NCBI RefSeq assembly: GCF_014698795.1
Contig: NZ_JACJTR010000011.1
Span: forward strand, 62,001-126,000
Direction: 5' to 3'
Length of the DNA: 64,000 nucleotides
DNA from: Nostoc sp. FACHB-892
Lineage (GTDB): Bacteria; Cyanobacteriota; Cyanobacteriia; Cyanobacteriales; Nostocaceae
Of the stretch, positions 16,303-26,519 are shown one piece after another. A program made the translations under genes and the position numbers. Positions within the stretch are counted from its first letter, which is position 1, and every line of letters begins with the position of its first letter. Below the pieces are notes generated by a model. It saw only the letters and a program-made list of their open reading frames with translations. It was not told the DNA's origin and did no database searches.

Positions 16303-17535
16303 TCATAGAAGAGTGAAATATACAATAAACTCCGCAAACTGCTGCATTAATTTGGGATTACGCCAACCGGAATCAGCTTCTTCTTGCATCACTGAAAGTG
16401 CTTCTGCTGAAGTAAAAGCTCTTTTGTAAGGTCGTTCGCTAGTCAGAGCATCATAAATATCAATTAGCTGGAATATTTGCGCCAAGTAAGGAATCTCATC
16501 CTCCTTGAGTCCATCTGGGTAACCTGAGCCATCCCAGCGTTCGTGGTGATGGCGAATAATGGGAATTACACCCCGCATACTCCGTAGTGGCTGGCAAATT
16601 TTTTCTCCAATCAAAACATGCTGCTGCATGATTTTCCAATCTTCGGGGGTGAGTTTACCTTTTTTTAGTAGCACTGCATCGGGAATACCCACCTTACCAA
16701 TATCGTGGAGATAACCACCCCACCTCAGATCTCGAATTTGGTAGCGTGAGAGGTTGAGGTATTCACCAAAAACTTGTCCCAGTTTTACCAAGCGTTCACA
16801 ATGGTTGCCTGTATTGGGATCGCGACTTTCAATCGACATGGCAATGGAAAATAGTACTTGTTCGGCATGGTCTAAATCTTCGTTCAGACGCTTCTGCCGC
16901 ACTAAGGACTTTACACGTGCCGCCAGCTCCACACGATCAAAGGGTTTGGTGAGAAAATCATCTGCTCCAACTTCAATTCCTCGAATACGCGATCGCCTGT
17001 CATTTAAGGCCGTTATAAAAATCACTGGGATTAGCCTAGTCTGCTCATCCTGCTTGAGCAATTGGCACACTTGAAATCCATCCATCCCTGGCATCATCAC
17101 ATCCAGCAAAATCAAATCTGGTTGTTTTTGAGTTACCAATCCTATAACACTGGAACCACTATCCGCCTCAATCACTTCGTATCCTTCCACCCCCAACAGC
17201 GCAACAGCAGTTATGCGACTGGCGGCATGATCGTCAACTACTAAAACCTTCGGCGGATCTAAATCAAACCCATTCACTTTAGAACCTTCGGCTTGTAGTG
17301 TTCTAGAAACCAATGAATCATCACCACAATTAACATCAACTTTTATCCAAGAAGACACTGCTTGGTTATCTTTAACCATAAGGTTTTCTTTAGATAAGCC
17401 TAAAGAATAAGCCTCTACATCATTTTGCGACCCTACAGCACGATTTGAACCGATACTCTTCACTGTGCTAATGGGGTTTGACCCACTAACAATTTGTTCT
17501 GTAAAGCCTGTATGGTTGGATTTCCATTGAATCAC
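16303..17535 (-). CDS. Response regulator with HD-GYP domain (c-di-GMP phosphodiesterase type)
   Basis: 410 residues. About 90 poorly conserved N-terminal residues precede a receiver domain (KVLVVDDHAASR, phospho-Asp in LILLDVMMPGMDG, Lys in DDFLTKPF). An RpfG-like HD-GYP domain follows: GYLHDIGKVGIP, HHERWDGSGYPDGL and DALTSERPYK. HD-GYP enzymes of this pattern hydrolyse cyclic di-GMP. The GTG start at 17535 has GGAG 7 nt upstream. An ATG about 50 codons in (MVKDNQ) would drop only the unconserved tail. No kinase lies next to it. Confidence 0.9.
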   Translation of the reverse strand: MIQWKSNHTGFTEQIVSGSNPISTVKSIGSNRAVGSQNDVEAYSLGLSKENLMVKDNQAVSSWIKVDVNCGDDSLVSRTLQAEGSKVNGFDLDPPKVLVVDDHAASRITAVALLGVEGYEVIEADSGSSVIGLVTQKQPDLILLDVMMPGMDGFQVCQLLKQDEQTRLIPVIFITALNDRRSRIRGIEVGADDFLTKPFDRVELAARVKSLVRQKRLNEDLDHAEQVLFSIAMSIESRDPNTGNHCERLVKLGQVFGEYLNLSRYQIRDLRWGGYLHDIGKVGIPDAVLLKKGKLTPEDWKIMQQHVLIGEKICQPLRSMRGVIPIIRHHHERWDGSGYPDGLKEDEIPYLAQIFQLIDIYDALTSERPYKRAFTSAEALSVMQEEADSGWRNPKLMQQFAEFIVYFTLL

Positions 17536-18341
17536 AAAGGCACTCCAAGTTTTTGCACAAGTTAACAGCGTCAGATTTCAAAAACAAATTTAATATTCAA
17601 CTGTATCTGAGCCAGAGTTTTAATAGGGATTATGCATGATGTCAAGCTGCCGAACTAAGTTTTTCGCAGCGTGTATCTTTTATCTTACGAACAAGGAATA
17701 TCTTGTTGTCAAATTTTTTTGCTTCTAATTCCAGTATGATAAATTTGCACAAATATTAAATCAGGCTTTTTACTGAGGTTTTTTACACAGTAGTGCCATA
17801 AATGTCTAAAATTGCTTGCTTTAGATCAAACTATAGGGTTTTTATTTAAAAGCATTTATGGTGATCATTAAGTGTACATATTTTTACTTACTCAATTATT
17901 GTAATATCCAAACACTGCTAAAAAGTATGTAAAATTGTATACTATCATAGTTCTTCTTCATTTACATCAAAAAAATTTGTTACTTGAGTATCTAAAAACA
18001 AAATCAAAATTTTTGGAAAATATGGATAATTTCTCTGAAATTAGGGAGTGAGGAACTAGTACCGCAAGGCGGAAGTCAAAAATCAAAAGTCAAAAGTATT
18101 ATGAAATAAAATGTTCAGGGCTTTTCAATAGTCTGCTTATTTACGCGGTGCTGCACTAGTTTGTCGTTGCGTTAGCGTTAGCGCAGCGTCTCGTAGAGAA
18201 GTTTACCGTTCGCGTAGCGTTCCGCAAGAAAGGTATCGCTGCCTAATAGCAATGCTTTGTGAAACTGCACAAAATTAAGCTTAATCAGACTTGGGGCTTA
18301 AGCAACTTGTTTAGGAGTAACCTCACAGGTAATCGATATAA
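17536..18341. other. Long intergenic region
   Basis: 806 nt, AT-rich, between two minus-strand genes. It holds the promoter region of the HD-GYP gene, a short TCAAAAG heptamer run near 18080 and a palindromic dispersed repeat at 18160-18245. I see no gene. Confidence 0.5.
18160..18245. repeat. Dispersed palindromic repeat (CGTAGCG/CTCGTAGAGAAG type)
   Basis: Contains GTTAGCG twice, then CAGCGTCTCGTAGAGAAG and CGCGTAGCGTTCCGCAAG. The same words recur at 41640-41850 and 49135-49190. Such repeats are spread through Nostoc genomes. Confidence 0.7.
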
Positions 18342-19304
18342 TTAAAGACTACTTCCCATAAAATCCCTACCTTGTGTTCCCAACAGCCACCTTTTTCGCC
18401 AACGGGAGGTGGGTTCGAGTGAAGAGACTTGTTGCTCCTGTTGTCGCCGCATCACTATAACTTCGATTGAATCGCTTAATCCAGGATCGCGATAAGGAAT
18501 GGCAGCACGGGTTAACAAGTGTTCTTTTTCGACTTGCGAAAGGGGAGTGAGCGCTAAGTGCTGATTGCTGTTAGCGCGGTATTTAGCCCGCACTGAGTGG
18601 TCTTTCAACTCAGCACTCCCAGAATGTGCTGCCACAGTACCAGGCGATCGCCTTCCTACAGGTGGCGTAGAACCAATTACTAAACCAGCAGACAAAAGTG
18701 CTGTGCGTACAGCAGCAGCACAAGAATAGGTGGCTAATAAACCATCTGAATGTAAACAGAATGATAGTTGTTTAATAAATTCAACAGTCCATAATTGAGG
18801 ACATTGAGGTGGTGAAAAGGGATCGAGGAAAATTGCATCTGCACAGAAATCCGACTGATGTACTAGCGCAATCGTATTTCTAGCATCGCCAATTAGTAGC
18901 TTTGCTTTTAGACAAGGTGTTTGCACTTGATGTTCAAAAGCTAGCTGGGAGAAAATTTCAATATAGTTACAGTTCCAATTCTCGAACAAGTGATGAGCGA
19001 TCGCAGCTTGTGGAACCGCTGGATTCACTTCTAAACCAATTACTTCAACGTAACAGTTGGGATTTACTGCCCAAATTGTCTGCAAAGCAGCAGCTGTATT
19101 ATATCCTAGACCGTAACAAACATCCAACAGCCGTACAACAGATTTTTGCGCGGCTGTAGCCAATTGAGTAGGTTCCACAAACTTGAAAAAACTCTCCTGC
19201 CTAGCCCCATAATGGCTGTGAAAGGATTCACCAAACTCTTGAGAGATAAAGGTGAAGGAACCATCTGCTGTTTGCTTAGGTGTAAAATTCTCTAAGTCTG
19301 ACAT
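18342..19304 (-). CDS. mnmD: tRNA 5-methylaminomethyl-2-thiouridine methyltransferase (MnmD-type)
   Basis: 320 residues. SAM-dependent methylation in forming mnm5s2U34 in tRNA. TADGSFTFISQEFGESFHS and the SAM site LLDVCYGLGYNT match the MnmC methyltransferase domain (DUF752). DAIFLDPFSPPQCPQLWT holds the catalytic region, and GSTPPVGRRSPGTVAA is the usual end block. There is no FAD oxidase half, so this is the stand-alone MnmD form. The last 90 residues are less conserved. It is divergent from the rhodanese gene across 34 nt. Confidence 0.88.
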   Translation of the reverse strand: MSDLENFTPKQTADGSFTFISQEFGESFHSHYGARQESFFKFVEPTQLATAAQKSVVRLLDVCYGLGYNTAAALQTIWAVNPNCYVEVIGLEVNPAVPQAAIAHHLFENWNCNYIEIFSQLAFEHQVQTPCLKAKLLIGDARNTIALVHQSDFCADAIFLDPFSPPQCPQLWTVEFIKQLSFCLHSDGLLATYSCAAAVRTALLSAGLVIGSTPPVGRRSPGTVAAHSGSAELKDHSVRAKYRANSNQHLALTPLSQVEKEHLLTRAAIPYRDPGLSDSIEVIVMRRQQEQQVSSLEPTSRWRKRWLLGTQGRDFMGSSL

Positions 19305-19338
19305 TTTATAAATAAAACTAGATAATGGCTAATGCCCC

Positions 19339-20160
19339 ATGTCCAATTCCCAATTTGTTGTTTCGCCAGCTTGGCTATTTGAACATCTAGAAGATCCGCA
19401 AGTCGTGATTGTTGATTGTCGCTTTTCTTTAGCCGATCCAGAACTAGGACACCAACAGTACCAAACAAGTCATATTAAAGGGTCATATTACCTAGATTTA
19501 AATCAGGATCTTTCCAGTCCAGTGGGTAAGCATGGTGGGAGACATCCTTTACCTAATCCTAATGATATCGCTAACAAATTTGCAGCCACTGGGGTGAATT
19601 ACCAAAAAACTTTAGTTGTAGCTTATGATGATTCGCGCTTTGCCTTTGCAGCTCGTCTATGGTGGCTTTTGCGCTATCTAGGACATGAGCAAGTCGCGGT
19701 ACTGGATGGAGGCTTGGCTGGATGGCAAAAAGCTGGGTACCCTGTTACGGATGTCGTTCCTCAACCTCGAATGGGTACGTTTGTAGCTCAAGTGCAAACA
19801 GAAAAGGTGGTAGATATTACAGCAGTGAAAAGCCGAAAAGATAGCCACGAGGTAGTATTGGTAGATTCAAGAGAAAGCGATCGCTATCGAGGTGAACGAG
19901 AGCCAATTGATAGAATTGCCGGACATATTCCTGGTGCAATCAACTATCCTTGGCAAGAAGTTACAGACTCTTCCGGCTACCTACTACCTCAAGAGGAACA
20001 ACGCCGTCGATGGGAACAACTAGAAACAGCCGAAGAAATCTTGGTTTATTGCGGTTCTGGCGTTACTGCTTGCGTAAATTTACTTTCTTTAGAATTAGCT
20101 GGCATTAGTAAGGGTAAACTTTATGCTGGCAGTTGGAGTGATTGGATTTCTTATTTATAG
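19339..20160 (+). CDS. sseA: Sulfurtransferase (tandem rhodanese, thiosulfate / 3-mercaptopyruvate type)
   Basis: 273 residues, two rhodanese domains. The first (1-130) includes VVIVDCRF...SHIKGSYYLDLNQDLSS. The second (about 155-273) includes VLVDSRE, RIAGHIPGAINYPW and the active loop VYCGSGVTACVN with the catalytic Cys. Transfers sulfane sulfur. The loop CGSGVTA fits the mercaptopyruvate group, but substrate cannot be decided by eye. The ATG overlaps a repeat-like leader. Confidence 0.88.
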   Translation: MSNSQFVVSPAWLFEHLEDPQVVIVDCRFSLADPELGHQQYQTSHIKGSYYLDLNQDLSSPVGKHGGRHPLPNPNDIANKFAATGVNYQKTLVVAYDDSRFAFAARLWWLLRYLGHEQVAVLDGGLAGWQKAGYPVTDVVPQPRMGTFVAQVQTEKVVDITAVKSRKDSHEVVLVDSRESDRYRGEREPIDRIAGHIPGAINYPWQEVTDSSGYLLPQEEQRRRWEQLETAEEILVYCGSGVTACVNLLSLELAGISKGKLYAGSWSDWISYL

Positions 20161-20196
20161 TCATTAGTCATGGGTTTTTAACAAATGATTAATGAC
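20160..20196. terminator. Inverted heptamer repeat between convergent genes
   Basis: GTCATTAGTCAT and ATGATTAATGAC form an 11/12-bp stem around 13 nt that includes TTTTT. It fills the gap between the rhodanese stop and the outer-membrane protein stop and may terminate both ways. Confidence 0.5.
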
Positions 20197-20200
20197 AAAT

Positions 20201-21499
20201 TTAAAACTGACCTAATTGCAAACTGTAATTAATACTGAAGAACCAGCCATCAAAATCAATGTTTTCAGCGGTTGAACTACCTAAACTTCTTCCAGCCTGT
20301 ACATTCAAATTACTGGTATCAGATATTCGGTAATTTAAGTGTCCGAATAGGCGATGAAATTGGTCTTCTCGATCGCGCTGTGTAAAGTCCGAGAAGTTGC
20401 CCTGATAGTTAATACCAACCTGGAGAGGCTTTTGCAAGTAGTAGTTCAGAGACACCCAAAAAGTATTGATTACCCGATTACGACTTAGGGGGTCAGCAAA
20501 ATTTACACTCAATTCGTAGAAGCTATCTAGCGTTAATTTCGGAGTTAAGGGATCTCGCCGTCCCAGAGATAGTTGCAGGGAGTTCTCATTTAACAAGCGA
20601 TCGCCTGCTTTGAAGTTATCCGGGCGATCGCTATTGTTGGCATAAAATAACTGTTGATTGCTCCAACTCACTTCTCCAAACATTCGCTGGGATATATGCT
20701 GGTAAATACTGAGGTTAAATCTTACCTGGTTATAGTGGTATTGTGACTGATTTATATAACGAATAAGATTGCCATCAATTGAGCCATTTAAAAAAGTCTT
20801 AGGTCCCAAAGGGAAATATGCAGAGGCTAGTGTTAGTCCAGAAATAATTAAACCATCTTCTATGGGACTATCATTTGATGAAAAAATATTAGTCGTCTGG
20901 AAGTAACCTACACGGCCTTGTAGATAACCTATGGGTTTAAACTTAGGTATTATAGGTTGTTCTATCGGTGGTAGCTGCTGTTCTAGGGGTCGTAACCGCA
21001 CCCGCAACCCCAATTCGCGATCGCTATCAGACTCAGGGGGTAGTTTTGGCGATCGTAGCAGTTGTATTAGCCTCTCTAGCCTTTGGGAATAATTTATCTC
21101 AGGTGCCTCTAATAGTTGCTCTTTTGAGTCTGAAGGAGATATGGGCAAATTACTTGGCTGCAATTCTAGCTGTGGAGAATCATTTTGCTTTTGAGTAATT
21201 GGTTCTTCAGTTTGACCTAGGGTTTGAGCCGTTTCTGGTGTTTGCTGTGTCAGATTCAACGGCATCTGAAAGTTTAAAGTATGCAACTCACCGGAATCCT
21301 TGCACAAAGAGTTAATTGCCTCTTGCTCCAAATTCTGACATCGCTGCCGATAAGTTACCTGTGTGCTTGCTAAATTTTTAGGATGCCAGATATCTGTAGT
21401 TGCAGATTCTGTCGCATCCACTCCAATGCAACACCAGCTTTCACCAGTGGATGCTAACAAAATACAAAAAAACAAATTTTTCCAGTTTTTGAGTCGCAT
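20201..21499 (-). CDS. Probable outer-membrane beta-barrel protein, hypothetical
   Basis: 432 residues. Signal-like N-terminus (LFFCILLASTGESWC). A low-complexity Gln/Pro/Glu-rich linker reaches about residue 190. The C-terminal 250 residues alternate polar and aromatic residues in strand-like runs and end in Phe (FFSINYSLQLGQF), as outer-membrane barrels do. No named family. Start uncertain: ATGs at 21499, 21514 and 21523 and a TTG at 21544 are in frame; the first gives the tightest signal peptide. It is divergent from the FecR-domain gene, which may be a partner. Confidence 0.75.
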   Translation of the reverse strand: MRLKNWKNLFFCILLASTGESWCCIGVDATESATTDIWHPKNLASTQVTYRQRCQNLEQEAINSLCKDSGELHTLNFQMPLNLTQQTPETAQTLGQTEEPITQKQNDSPQLELQPSNLPISPSDSKEQLLEAPEINYSQRLERLIQLLRSPKLPPESDSDRELGLRVRLRPLEQQLPPIEQPIIPKFKPIGYLQGRVGYFQTTNIFSSNDSPIEDGLIISGLTLASAYFPLGPKTFLNGSIDGNLIRYINQSQYHYNQVRFNLSIYQHISQRMFGEVSWSNQQLFYANNSDRPDNFKAGDRLLNENSLQLSLGRRDPLTPKLTLDSFYELSVNFADPLSRNRVINTFWVSLNYYLQKPLQVGINYQGNFSDFTQRDREDQFHRLFGHLNYRISDTSNLNVQAGRSLGSSTAENIDFDGWFFSINYSLQLGQF

Positions 21500-22176
21500 C
21501 TGGTTAGATCGCATTGATCGCATTTGGCAAATGTAGACCCACAAGTTGCATCAGAAGTTCCGATTTAGAATATACAATTGAGTACATCTGTTTTAGCTTT
21601 GTAGGTATATACTGAAACTACAAATTAAAATTGCTGCTTTTCGGATTTTTTCTCAGATTGTTTTGCAAAGCTGAAATACCCCGATAGCATTTATCCTAAA
21701 ATTTAGTTAAATATAGCCATTGAGTAATTCCACAACGAATCCCTAGCAACATATCGTCTTGCATAACTAATGACCCTGTGGCTGATTTGATTAGAAAGGA
21801 TTATATGTAAGGGACTCTTTATTTAATTGTTTATATCAAACGCTAAGTTTTAAATTTGCCACAGGCTTGATTGCACACAATGTCAGTTTCAGCATAAAAA
21901 CTTAAATAAACTAAATACGTATATAAATCAAATTAGATCCCTGAAAATAATTGCGTAGTCAAGGAGCAGGAAGTAGGAAAAAAAAGAATAGATATATGCT
22001 GAGTTGTTTCAAAAATTAAATATGAGCCATATAGTTGATTTGTTATCTATTTTATGTATTGAATGTGGAAGCTGAAATTCCAACTACATTTGCTTCAAAA
22101 AACCTCTGAAACAGTTAACCTTAGCTTAAATATTCTATTTTTTTGATATTAGTGAAACATCAAAAATTATCAAAAT
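21500..22176. other. Divergent intergenic region
   Basis: About 680 AT-rich nt between the outer-membrane gene and the FecR-domain gene. It must hold both promoters. No gene, RNA or strong repeat seen. Confidence 0.5.
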
Positions 22177-23619
22177 ATGCTTTATAAATCGTTTCCACTA
22201 TTAGTTATTAGTTTATGGGGAGTTATAGTACTGCCTTGGCCAAATCGGGTAAGTGCCATAACTCCTCTAACGCGAGCAGAGATTCAGGATCTCCGCAACA
22301 TGGTACAACTAATACCCAAAGATAAACTGAAGAAACGTCCTGCACGCAAATTAGATGCAATGGCTCCTGGAGACGGGTTGTCAACTGGTCGAGCTTCCCT
22401 AGCAGATTTGCGTTTCAATGATGGCTCTTTGGCACGAGTTGGAGAACAGGCGTTATTTCAATTTTTACCGAAGACTCGTGACTTTAAACTCTCAAATGGA
22501 ACTGTGTTGCTACTCATCCCACCAGGAAAGGGGCAAACACGTATACAAACACCAAATGCAGCAGCAGCAATTCGTGGTTCAGCATTATTTGTACGCTACG
22601 ACCAAAAAACAGACACCACGATTGTGGGTGCGCTGACAAATAGCGGTATTGAAGTTTCTAATAAAGAAGCTTCTGAAACTCAAGTCCTGGAAGCAGGACA
22701 AATGGTGATTATAATTAAAGGGAAATTTCAAAGGTTATATGATTTTGATCTGAGAAATTTTTATGAAACAAGCCAATTGGTCCGGGAACTTGATTTGAAC
22801 AGGCAAAGTCCTGTGCCTACACCTGATCCTGCAATCACCAGTGTTCAAGCCGAAACTGCTGCAGCTTTAGAAGCACAGCCACCGATAAAAGGCGAAGGAG
22901 TAATTGAAAACCCCTCTTTTGTGCGACTAACTCCTAGCCCTTCAAATTCGCCTAGTAGTGATGAAACCCTAACAACACCTCAAAACTCCTCAACGAAAAA
23001 TCCTACAAATAAAAATTCACAAAATAACACATCACCAGCCACCTCAACTAAGACAACACCTGTAACCCCAACTCAGACAACACCCGTAATCCCAAATCCT
23101 ACAAATAAAAATTCACAAAATAACACATCACCAGCCACCTCAACTAAGACAACACCTGTAACCCCAACTCAGACAACACCCGTAATCCCAACAGAGAAAT
23201 TACCAGTCACCCCAACTGAACCAACACCCATAACCCCAATTCAGACAACACCCGTAATCCCAACAGAGAAATTACCAGTCACCCCAACTGACCCAGCACC
23301 TGTAACTCCAACTGACCCAACACCTGTAACTCCAACTGACCCAGCACCTGTAACTCCAACTGACCCAGCACCTGTAACTCCAACTGACCCAGCACCTGTA
23401 ACTCCAACTGACCCAGCACCTGTAACTCCAACTGACCCAGCACCTGTAACCCCAACTGACCCAGCACCTGTAACCCCAACTGACCCAGCACCTGTAACCC
23501 CAACTGACCCAGCACCTGTAACCCCAACTGACCCAGCACCTGTAACCCCAACTGACCCAACACCTGTAACCCCAACTGACCCAGCACCTGTAACTCCAAC
23601 TGCCTCTCCAAGCACATAA
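22177..23619 (+). CDS. FecR-domain secreted protein with Pro/Thr tandem repeats
   Basis: 480 residues. Signal peptide at 1-27 ([14 protein letters not shown]...SA). Residues about 60-170 are a FecR domain ([42 protein letters not shown]). The rest is low-complexity: a 96-bp direct duplication followed by 13 copies of an eight-residue unit (PVTPTDPA). In cyanobacteria, FecR domains of this type are found in exported proteins, not only in iron signalling. The repeat tail could be a wall-spanning spacer; that is inference. Copy number probably varies between strains. Confidence 0.82.
   Translation: MLYKSFPLLVISLWGVIVLPWPNRVSAITPLTRAEIQDLRNMVQLIPKDKLKKRPARKLDAMAPGDGLSTGRASLADLRFNDGSLARVGEQALFQFLPKTRDFKLSNGTVLLLIPPGKGQTRIQTPNAAAAIRGSALFVRYDQKTDTTIVGALTNSGIEVSNKEASETQVLEAGQMVIIIKGKFQRLYDFDLRNFYETSQLVRELDLNRQSPVPTPDPAITSVQAETAAALEAQPPIKGEGVIENPSFVRLTPSPSNSPSSDETLTTPQNSSTKNPTNKNSQNNTSPATSTKTTPVTPTQTTPVIPNPTNKNSQNNTSPATSTKTTPVTPTQTTPVIPTEKLPVTPTEPTPITPIQTTPVIPTEKLPVTPTDPAPVTPTDPTPVTPTDPAPVTPTDPAPVTPTDPAPVTPTDPAPVTPTDPAPVTPTDPAPVTPTDPAPVTPTDPAPVTPTDPAPVTPTDPTPVTPTDPAPVTPTASPST
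23279..23606 (+). repeat. 24-bp in-frame tandem repeat, about 13 copies
   Basis: Unit CCAGCACCTGTAACYCCAAC plus TGAC. Early copies have ACTCCA and later ones ACCCCA, so the array shows block-wise spread of two variants. It encodes PVTPTDPA. Confidence 0.95.
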
Positions 23620-23670
23620 ACTGCTAATGGGGGTACAAAAGGCTCTGCGAACACCAAACGTGGTTCATTT

Positions 23671-23723
23671 TGTCATAATTTTATGTAAGGAATGTGGATT
23701 AAATAAAATCCAAAATTATGACA
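23671..23723. repeat. 12-bp inverted repeat at the end of the transposase remnant
   Basis: TGTCATAATTTT and AAAATTATGACA are perfect complements, with inner GGATT/AATCC. The right arm overlaps the stop of the transposase remnant. It could be a terminator for the FecR gene or a piece of an element end. Confidence 0.5.
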
Positions 23724-24225
23724 TCTTTGGCTTGGCAGTGTAATTCCATCGCGGCAAATAATCATCAAAGACAATTTCCATCGTTTGCTTTAAATCCTCT
23801 GTGATTTTAAGACCCGTTTTATATACTTTCTCCAAAACAGTGGCAAACACCGTAATATTATGTCCGCTTAAAGGCTTATCATGAAGGCCGCAGAGAGCAG
23901 GGGGAAAAAGGACTTTCCGGTTTTTGCACATATGTTGGAATCATAATTAATTAACTCGACATGATATAAGACCTGTTTGCGTCTTCGTTTTTGACAATCT
24001 CGACCGAATCGAAAATCACGCCTTGATAAGCACGGGAAACATGGGGAAATAGACGATGCTCAATCGGGTTGTATTTGGTTGAAGGTGTAGGGGGGATAGT
24101 GGGCAATGCGAATTTCAATCCCCAACTCATTGACTAGAGTTTGCAAATCCTGTTTAAACAAATATTGTCGAGAGCTATTACTGCCTTTACAGCAACCACA
24201 GCAAAAAGTGATATTCCCTACGACT
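23716..24225 (-). pseudogene. ISAzo13-family transposase, C-terminal remnant with frameshifts
   Basis: Three frames read in order: SNSSRQYLFKQDLQTLVNEL with GIEIRIAHYPPY, then NPIEHRLFPHVSRAYQGVIF, then KVYKTGLKITEDL and FDDYLPRWNY. These are consecutive blocks of the ISAzo13-type transposase C-terminus, by recalled similarity. At least two frameshifts separate them and the N-terminal half is missing. The last intact frame runs 23716-23931. A dead element. Confidence 0.75.
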
Positions 24226-24363
24226 AGAGAACATCGGCTAACGCTAGATTAAATCAAGGATAGGACTTACACAGGCTTCACCGGATATCCTTGTATAGAG
24301 TTCAATGACATTCTGTGTGTAAGTTCTCAGGAACTAACTTATTGCTAGAGAGAACATAAATTT

Positions 24364-25740
24364 ATGACTTTTGATTACGACCTGTTTGTAATTGGTGCCG
24401 GTTCTGGAGGTTTGGCGGCTTCCAAACGGGCGGCTAGCTATGGGGCAAAAGTAGCGATCGCAGAAAATGATTTAGTTGGCGGTACTTGTGTAATTCGCGG
24501 TTGTGTGCCTAAAAAATTCATGGTCTATGCCTCTCATTTTCCTGCACTCTTCAGTGATGCCGCAGGCTATGGCTGGAAAGTAGTTAATGCTGAATTGGAC
24601 TGGGAACATTTCATTACATCTATAGATAAGGAAGTTCGGCGACTGTCGCAACTACATATCAGCTTTTTAGAAAAAGCGGGAGTTGAACTAATTCCTAGCC
24701 GTGCCACATTGGTAGACTCCCACACAGTAGAAGTTGATGGACGCAAAGTTACAGCAGATAAAATTTTAATTGCTGTTGGCGGACGTCCCATCAAACCAGA
24801 TTTACCAGGGATGGAATATGGCATTACCTCTAACGAAATCTTTCATCTAAAAGAACAACCAAAACACATTGTCATTCTTGGCGCTGGTTATATTGGCACA
24901 GAGTTTGCTTGTATCATGCGTGGTTTGGGTTCTCAGGTTACACAAATTACCAGAGGTGACAAGATTTTGAGGGGGTTTGATGAGGACATCCCTACAGAAA
25001 TTGAAGAGGGGATGACAAACCAGGGAATTCGGTTGATTAAAAATAATGTGGTAAAAACAGTTGAACGCGTGCCAGAAGCTTTTAAACTGACTTTATCAGG
25101 AGAAGACCAACAACCAGTAATTGCCGACGTGTTTTTAGTGGCGACTGGTCGAACTCCCAATGTAGATGGACTAGGTTTGGAAAACGCTGGAGTTGATGTT
25201 GTCGATAGTTCTATAGAAGGGCCAGGGTACAGTACCACAAATGCGATCGCAGTCAATGAATATAGTCAAACTAGTCAATCGAATATCTTTGCCATTGGCG
25301 ATGTCACTGACCGAATCAATTTAACTCCCGTCGCCATCGGCGAGGGACGAGCCTTTGCAGATAGTGAATTCGGCAATAACCGCCGCGAATTCAGTCACGA
25401 AACTGTTCCCACAGCCATATTTTCTACTCCAGAAGCCGCTACAGTAGGCTGGACAGAAACCGAAGCACGGGAAAAACTTGGTGATGCCGTCAAAATTTTT
25501 TGCACTCGCTTTCGCCCCATGTACCATAGTTTGACTGGTAAGCAAGAGAAGACAATGATGAAGTTGGTGATTGATAGTAACACTGACAAAGTGCTAGGCG
25601 CTCACATGGTCGGTGATAACGCAGCTGAGATCATTCAAGGTGTAGCGATCGCTGTGAAGATGGGCGCAACTAAAAAAGACTTTGACGCTACCGTTGGTAT
25701 CCATCCCTCCGCAGCCGAAGAATTTGTCACAATGCGGTAA
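24364..25740 (+). CDS. gor: Glutathione-disulfide reductase
   Basis: 458 residues. Reduces oxidised glutathione with NADPH. FAD site GAGSGGLAASKRAA, redox pair in GGTCVIRGCVPKK (Cys near 42 and 47), nucleotide-binding GAGYIGTEFA, second FAD block NIFAIGDVTD, and the catalytic HPSAAEE near the C-terminus. Length is typical. GAGAGAAC lies upstream of the ATG. A decayed transposase lies just before it, so its promoter region is short (about 130 nt) and contains an imperfect inverted repeat (24263-24326). Confidence 0.94.
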   Translation: MTFDYDLFVIGAGSGGLAASKRAASYGAKVAIAENDLVGGTCVIRGCVPKKFMVYASHFPALFSDAAGYGWKVVNAELDWEHFITSIDKEVRRLSQLHISFLEKAGVELIPSRATLVDSHTVEVDGRKVTADKILIAVGGRPIKPDLPGMEYGITSNEIFHLKEQPKHIVILGAGYIGTEFACIMRGLGSQVTQITRGDKILRGFDEDIPTEIEEGMTNQGIRLIKNNVVKTVERVPEAFKLTLSGEDQQPVIADVFLVATGRTPNVDGLGLENAGVDVVDSSIEGPGYSTTNAIAVNEYSQTSQSNIFAIGDVTDRINLTPVAIGEGRAFADSEFGNNRREFSHETVPTAIFSTPEAATVGWTETEAREKLGDAVKIFCTRFRPMYHSLTGKQEKTMMKLVIDSNTDKVLGAHMVGDNAAEIIQGVAIAVKMGATKKDFDATVGIHPSAAEEFVTMR

Positions 25741-25845
25741 TAAATAAGAGTTAGGAGTTAAGAGTTATGAGTTATGAGTTTCTTTCTTCAACTCATAATT
25801 TAAAATTTAAAATTCTTAACTTCTCACTCCTAACTATCTACAGCT
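25741..25845. repeat. Heptamer repeats, partly inverted
   Basis: GAGTTAG/GAGTTAA/GAGTTAT units on the left are answered by TTCTCACTCCTAAC-type units on the right. This fills the gap between gor and the esterase gene. Confidence 0.7.
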
Positions 25846-26481
25846 TTGCAATATATATATCTTCACGGCTTCGCTTCCAGTCCTAATTCTGTCAAAGGGC
25901 GGGATATTAGCGATCGCTTTGCTCAAATTCAAACAAAGCTAAAAATTCCCGATTTAAATGCTGGCGATTTTTCCCAGTTGACAATCACTCGCCAAATTAC
26001 TCAAGTTACCGCAGAATTCAGTAATAATTCTACGCCAGTAACACTCATTGGCTCAAGTTTAGGCGGCTTAACTGCTGCCCACTTGGGACAGCAAGATTTA
26101 CAAGTACAAAAGTTGGTGCTGCTAGCACCAGCTTTTGGGTTTTTATCCTATTGGTTACCCAAGCTAGGCGATGAAGAAGTACAACGGTGGCAGGAAGAAA
26201 AATATATCATGGTCTACCACTATGGGAAGAAGCAAAAGCTTCCTTTAAGTTACGATTTCGTTACAGATGCTGCCCAATACCAAGAGGAGTTTTTGCAACG
26301 TCCTATCTCCACTCTAATTTTGCATGGGAAAAAAGATGAAGTCATTCCTATCGAAGCCAGCCGTAACTTTGGGTATTCGCGTCCTTGGGTGGAGTTAGTC
26401 GAACTTGATAGCGATCACGGTTTAGGTAATGTTATGGAAGAAATTTGGCAGGCAATTCGCCTCTTTTGCCAATTACCTTGA
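25846..26481 (+). CDS. YqiA/YcfP-type alpha/beta-fold esterase
   Basis: 211 residues. YLHGFASSPNS is the oxyanion-region start, GSSLGGLTAAHLG carries the nucleophile Ser, LILHGKKDEVIP the acid, and LDSDHGL the His. These fit the YqiA family of small esterases. The substrate is unknown. No ATG exists: TTG at 25846 is the only start between the upstream stop codon (25831) and the first conserved block, so a TTG start is likely. Confidence 0.85.
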   Translation: MQYIYLHGFASSPNSVKGRDISDRFAQIQTKLKIPDLNAGDFSQLTITRQITQVTAEFSNNSTPVTLIGSSLGGLTAAHLGQQDLQVQKLVLLAPAFGFLSYWLPKLGDEEVQRWQEEKYIMVYHYGKKQKLPLSYDFVTDAAQYQEEFLQRPISTLILHGKKDEVIPIEASRNFGYSRPWVELVELDSDHGLGNVMEEIWQAIRLFCQLP

Positions 26482-26519
26482 AGTTGTAAAATATTAAATC
26501 ACATAACTAATATTTTTAG

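Noticed and set aside
23279-23606. CRISPR array
   Set aside because: Units are contiguous with no spacers and are in frame with a protein.
23241-23657. Long frames on the minus strand and in other frames across the FecR repeat tail
   Set aside because: They are by-products of the 24-bp repeat, which stays open in several frames.
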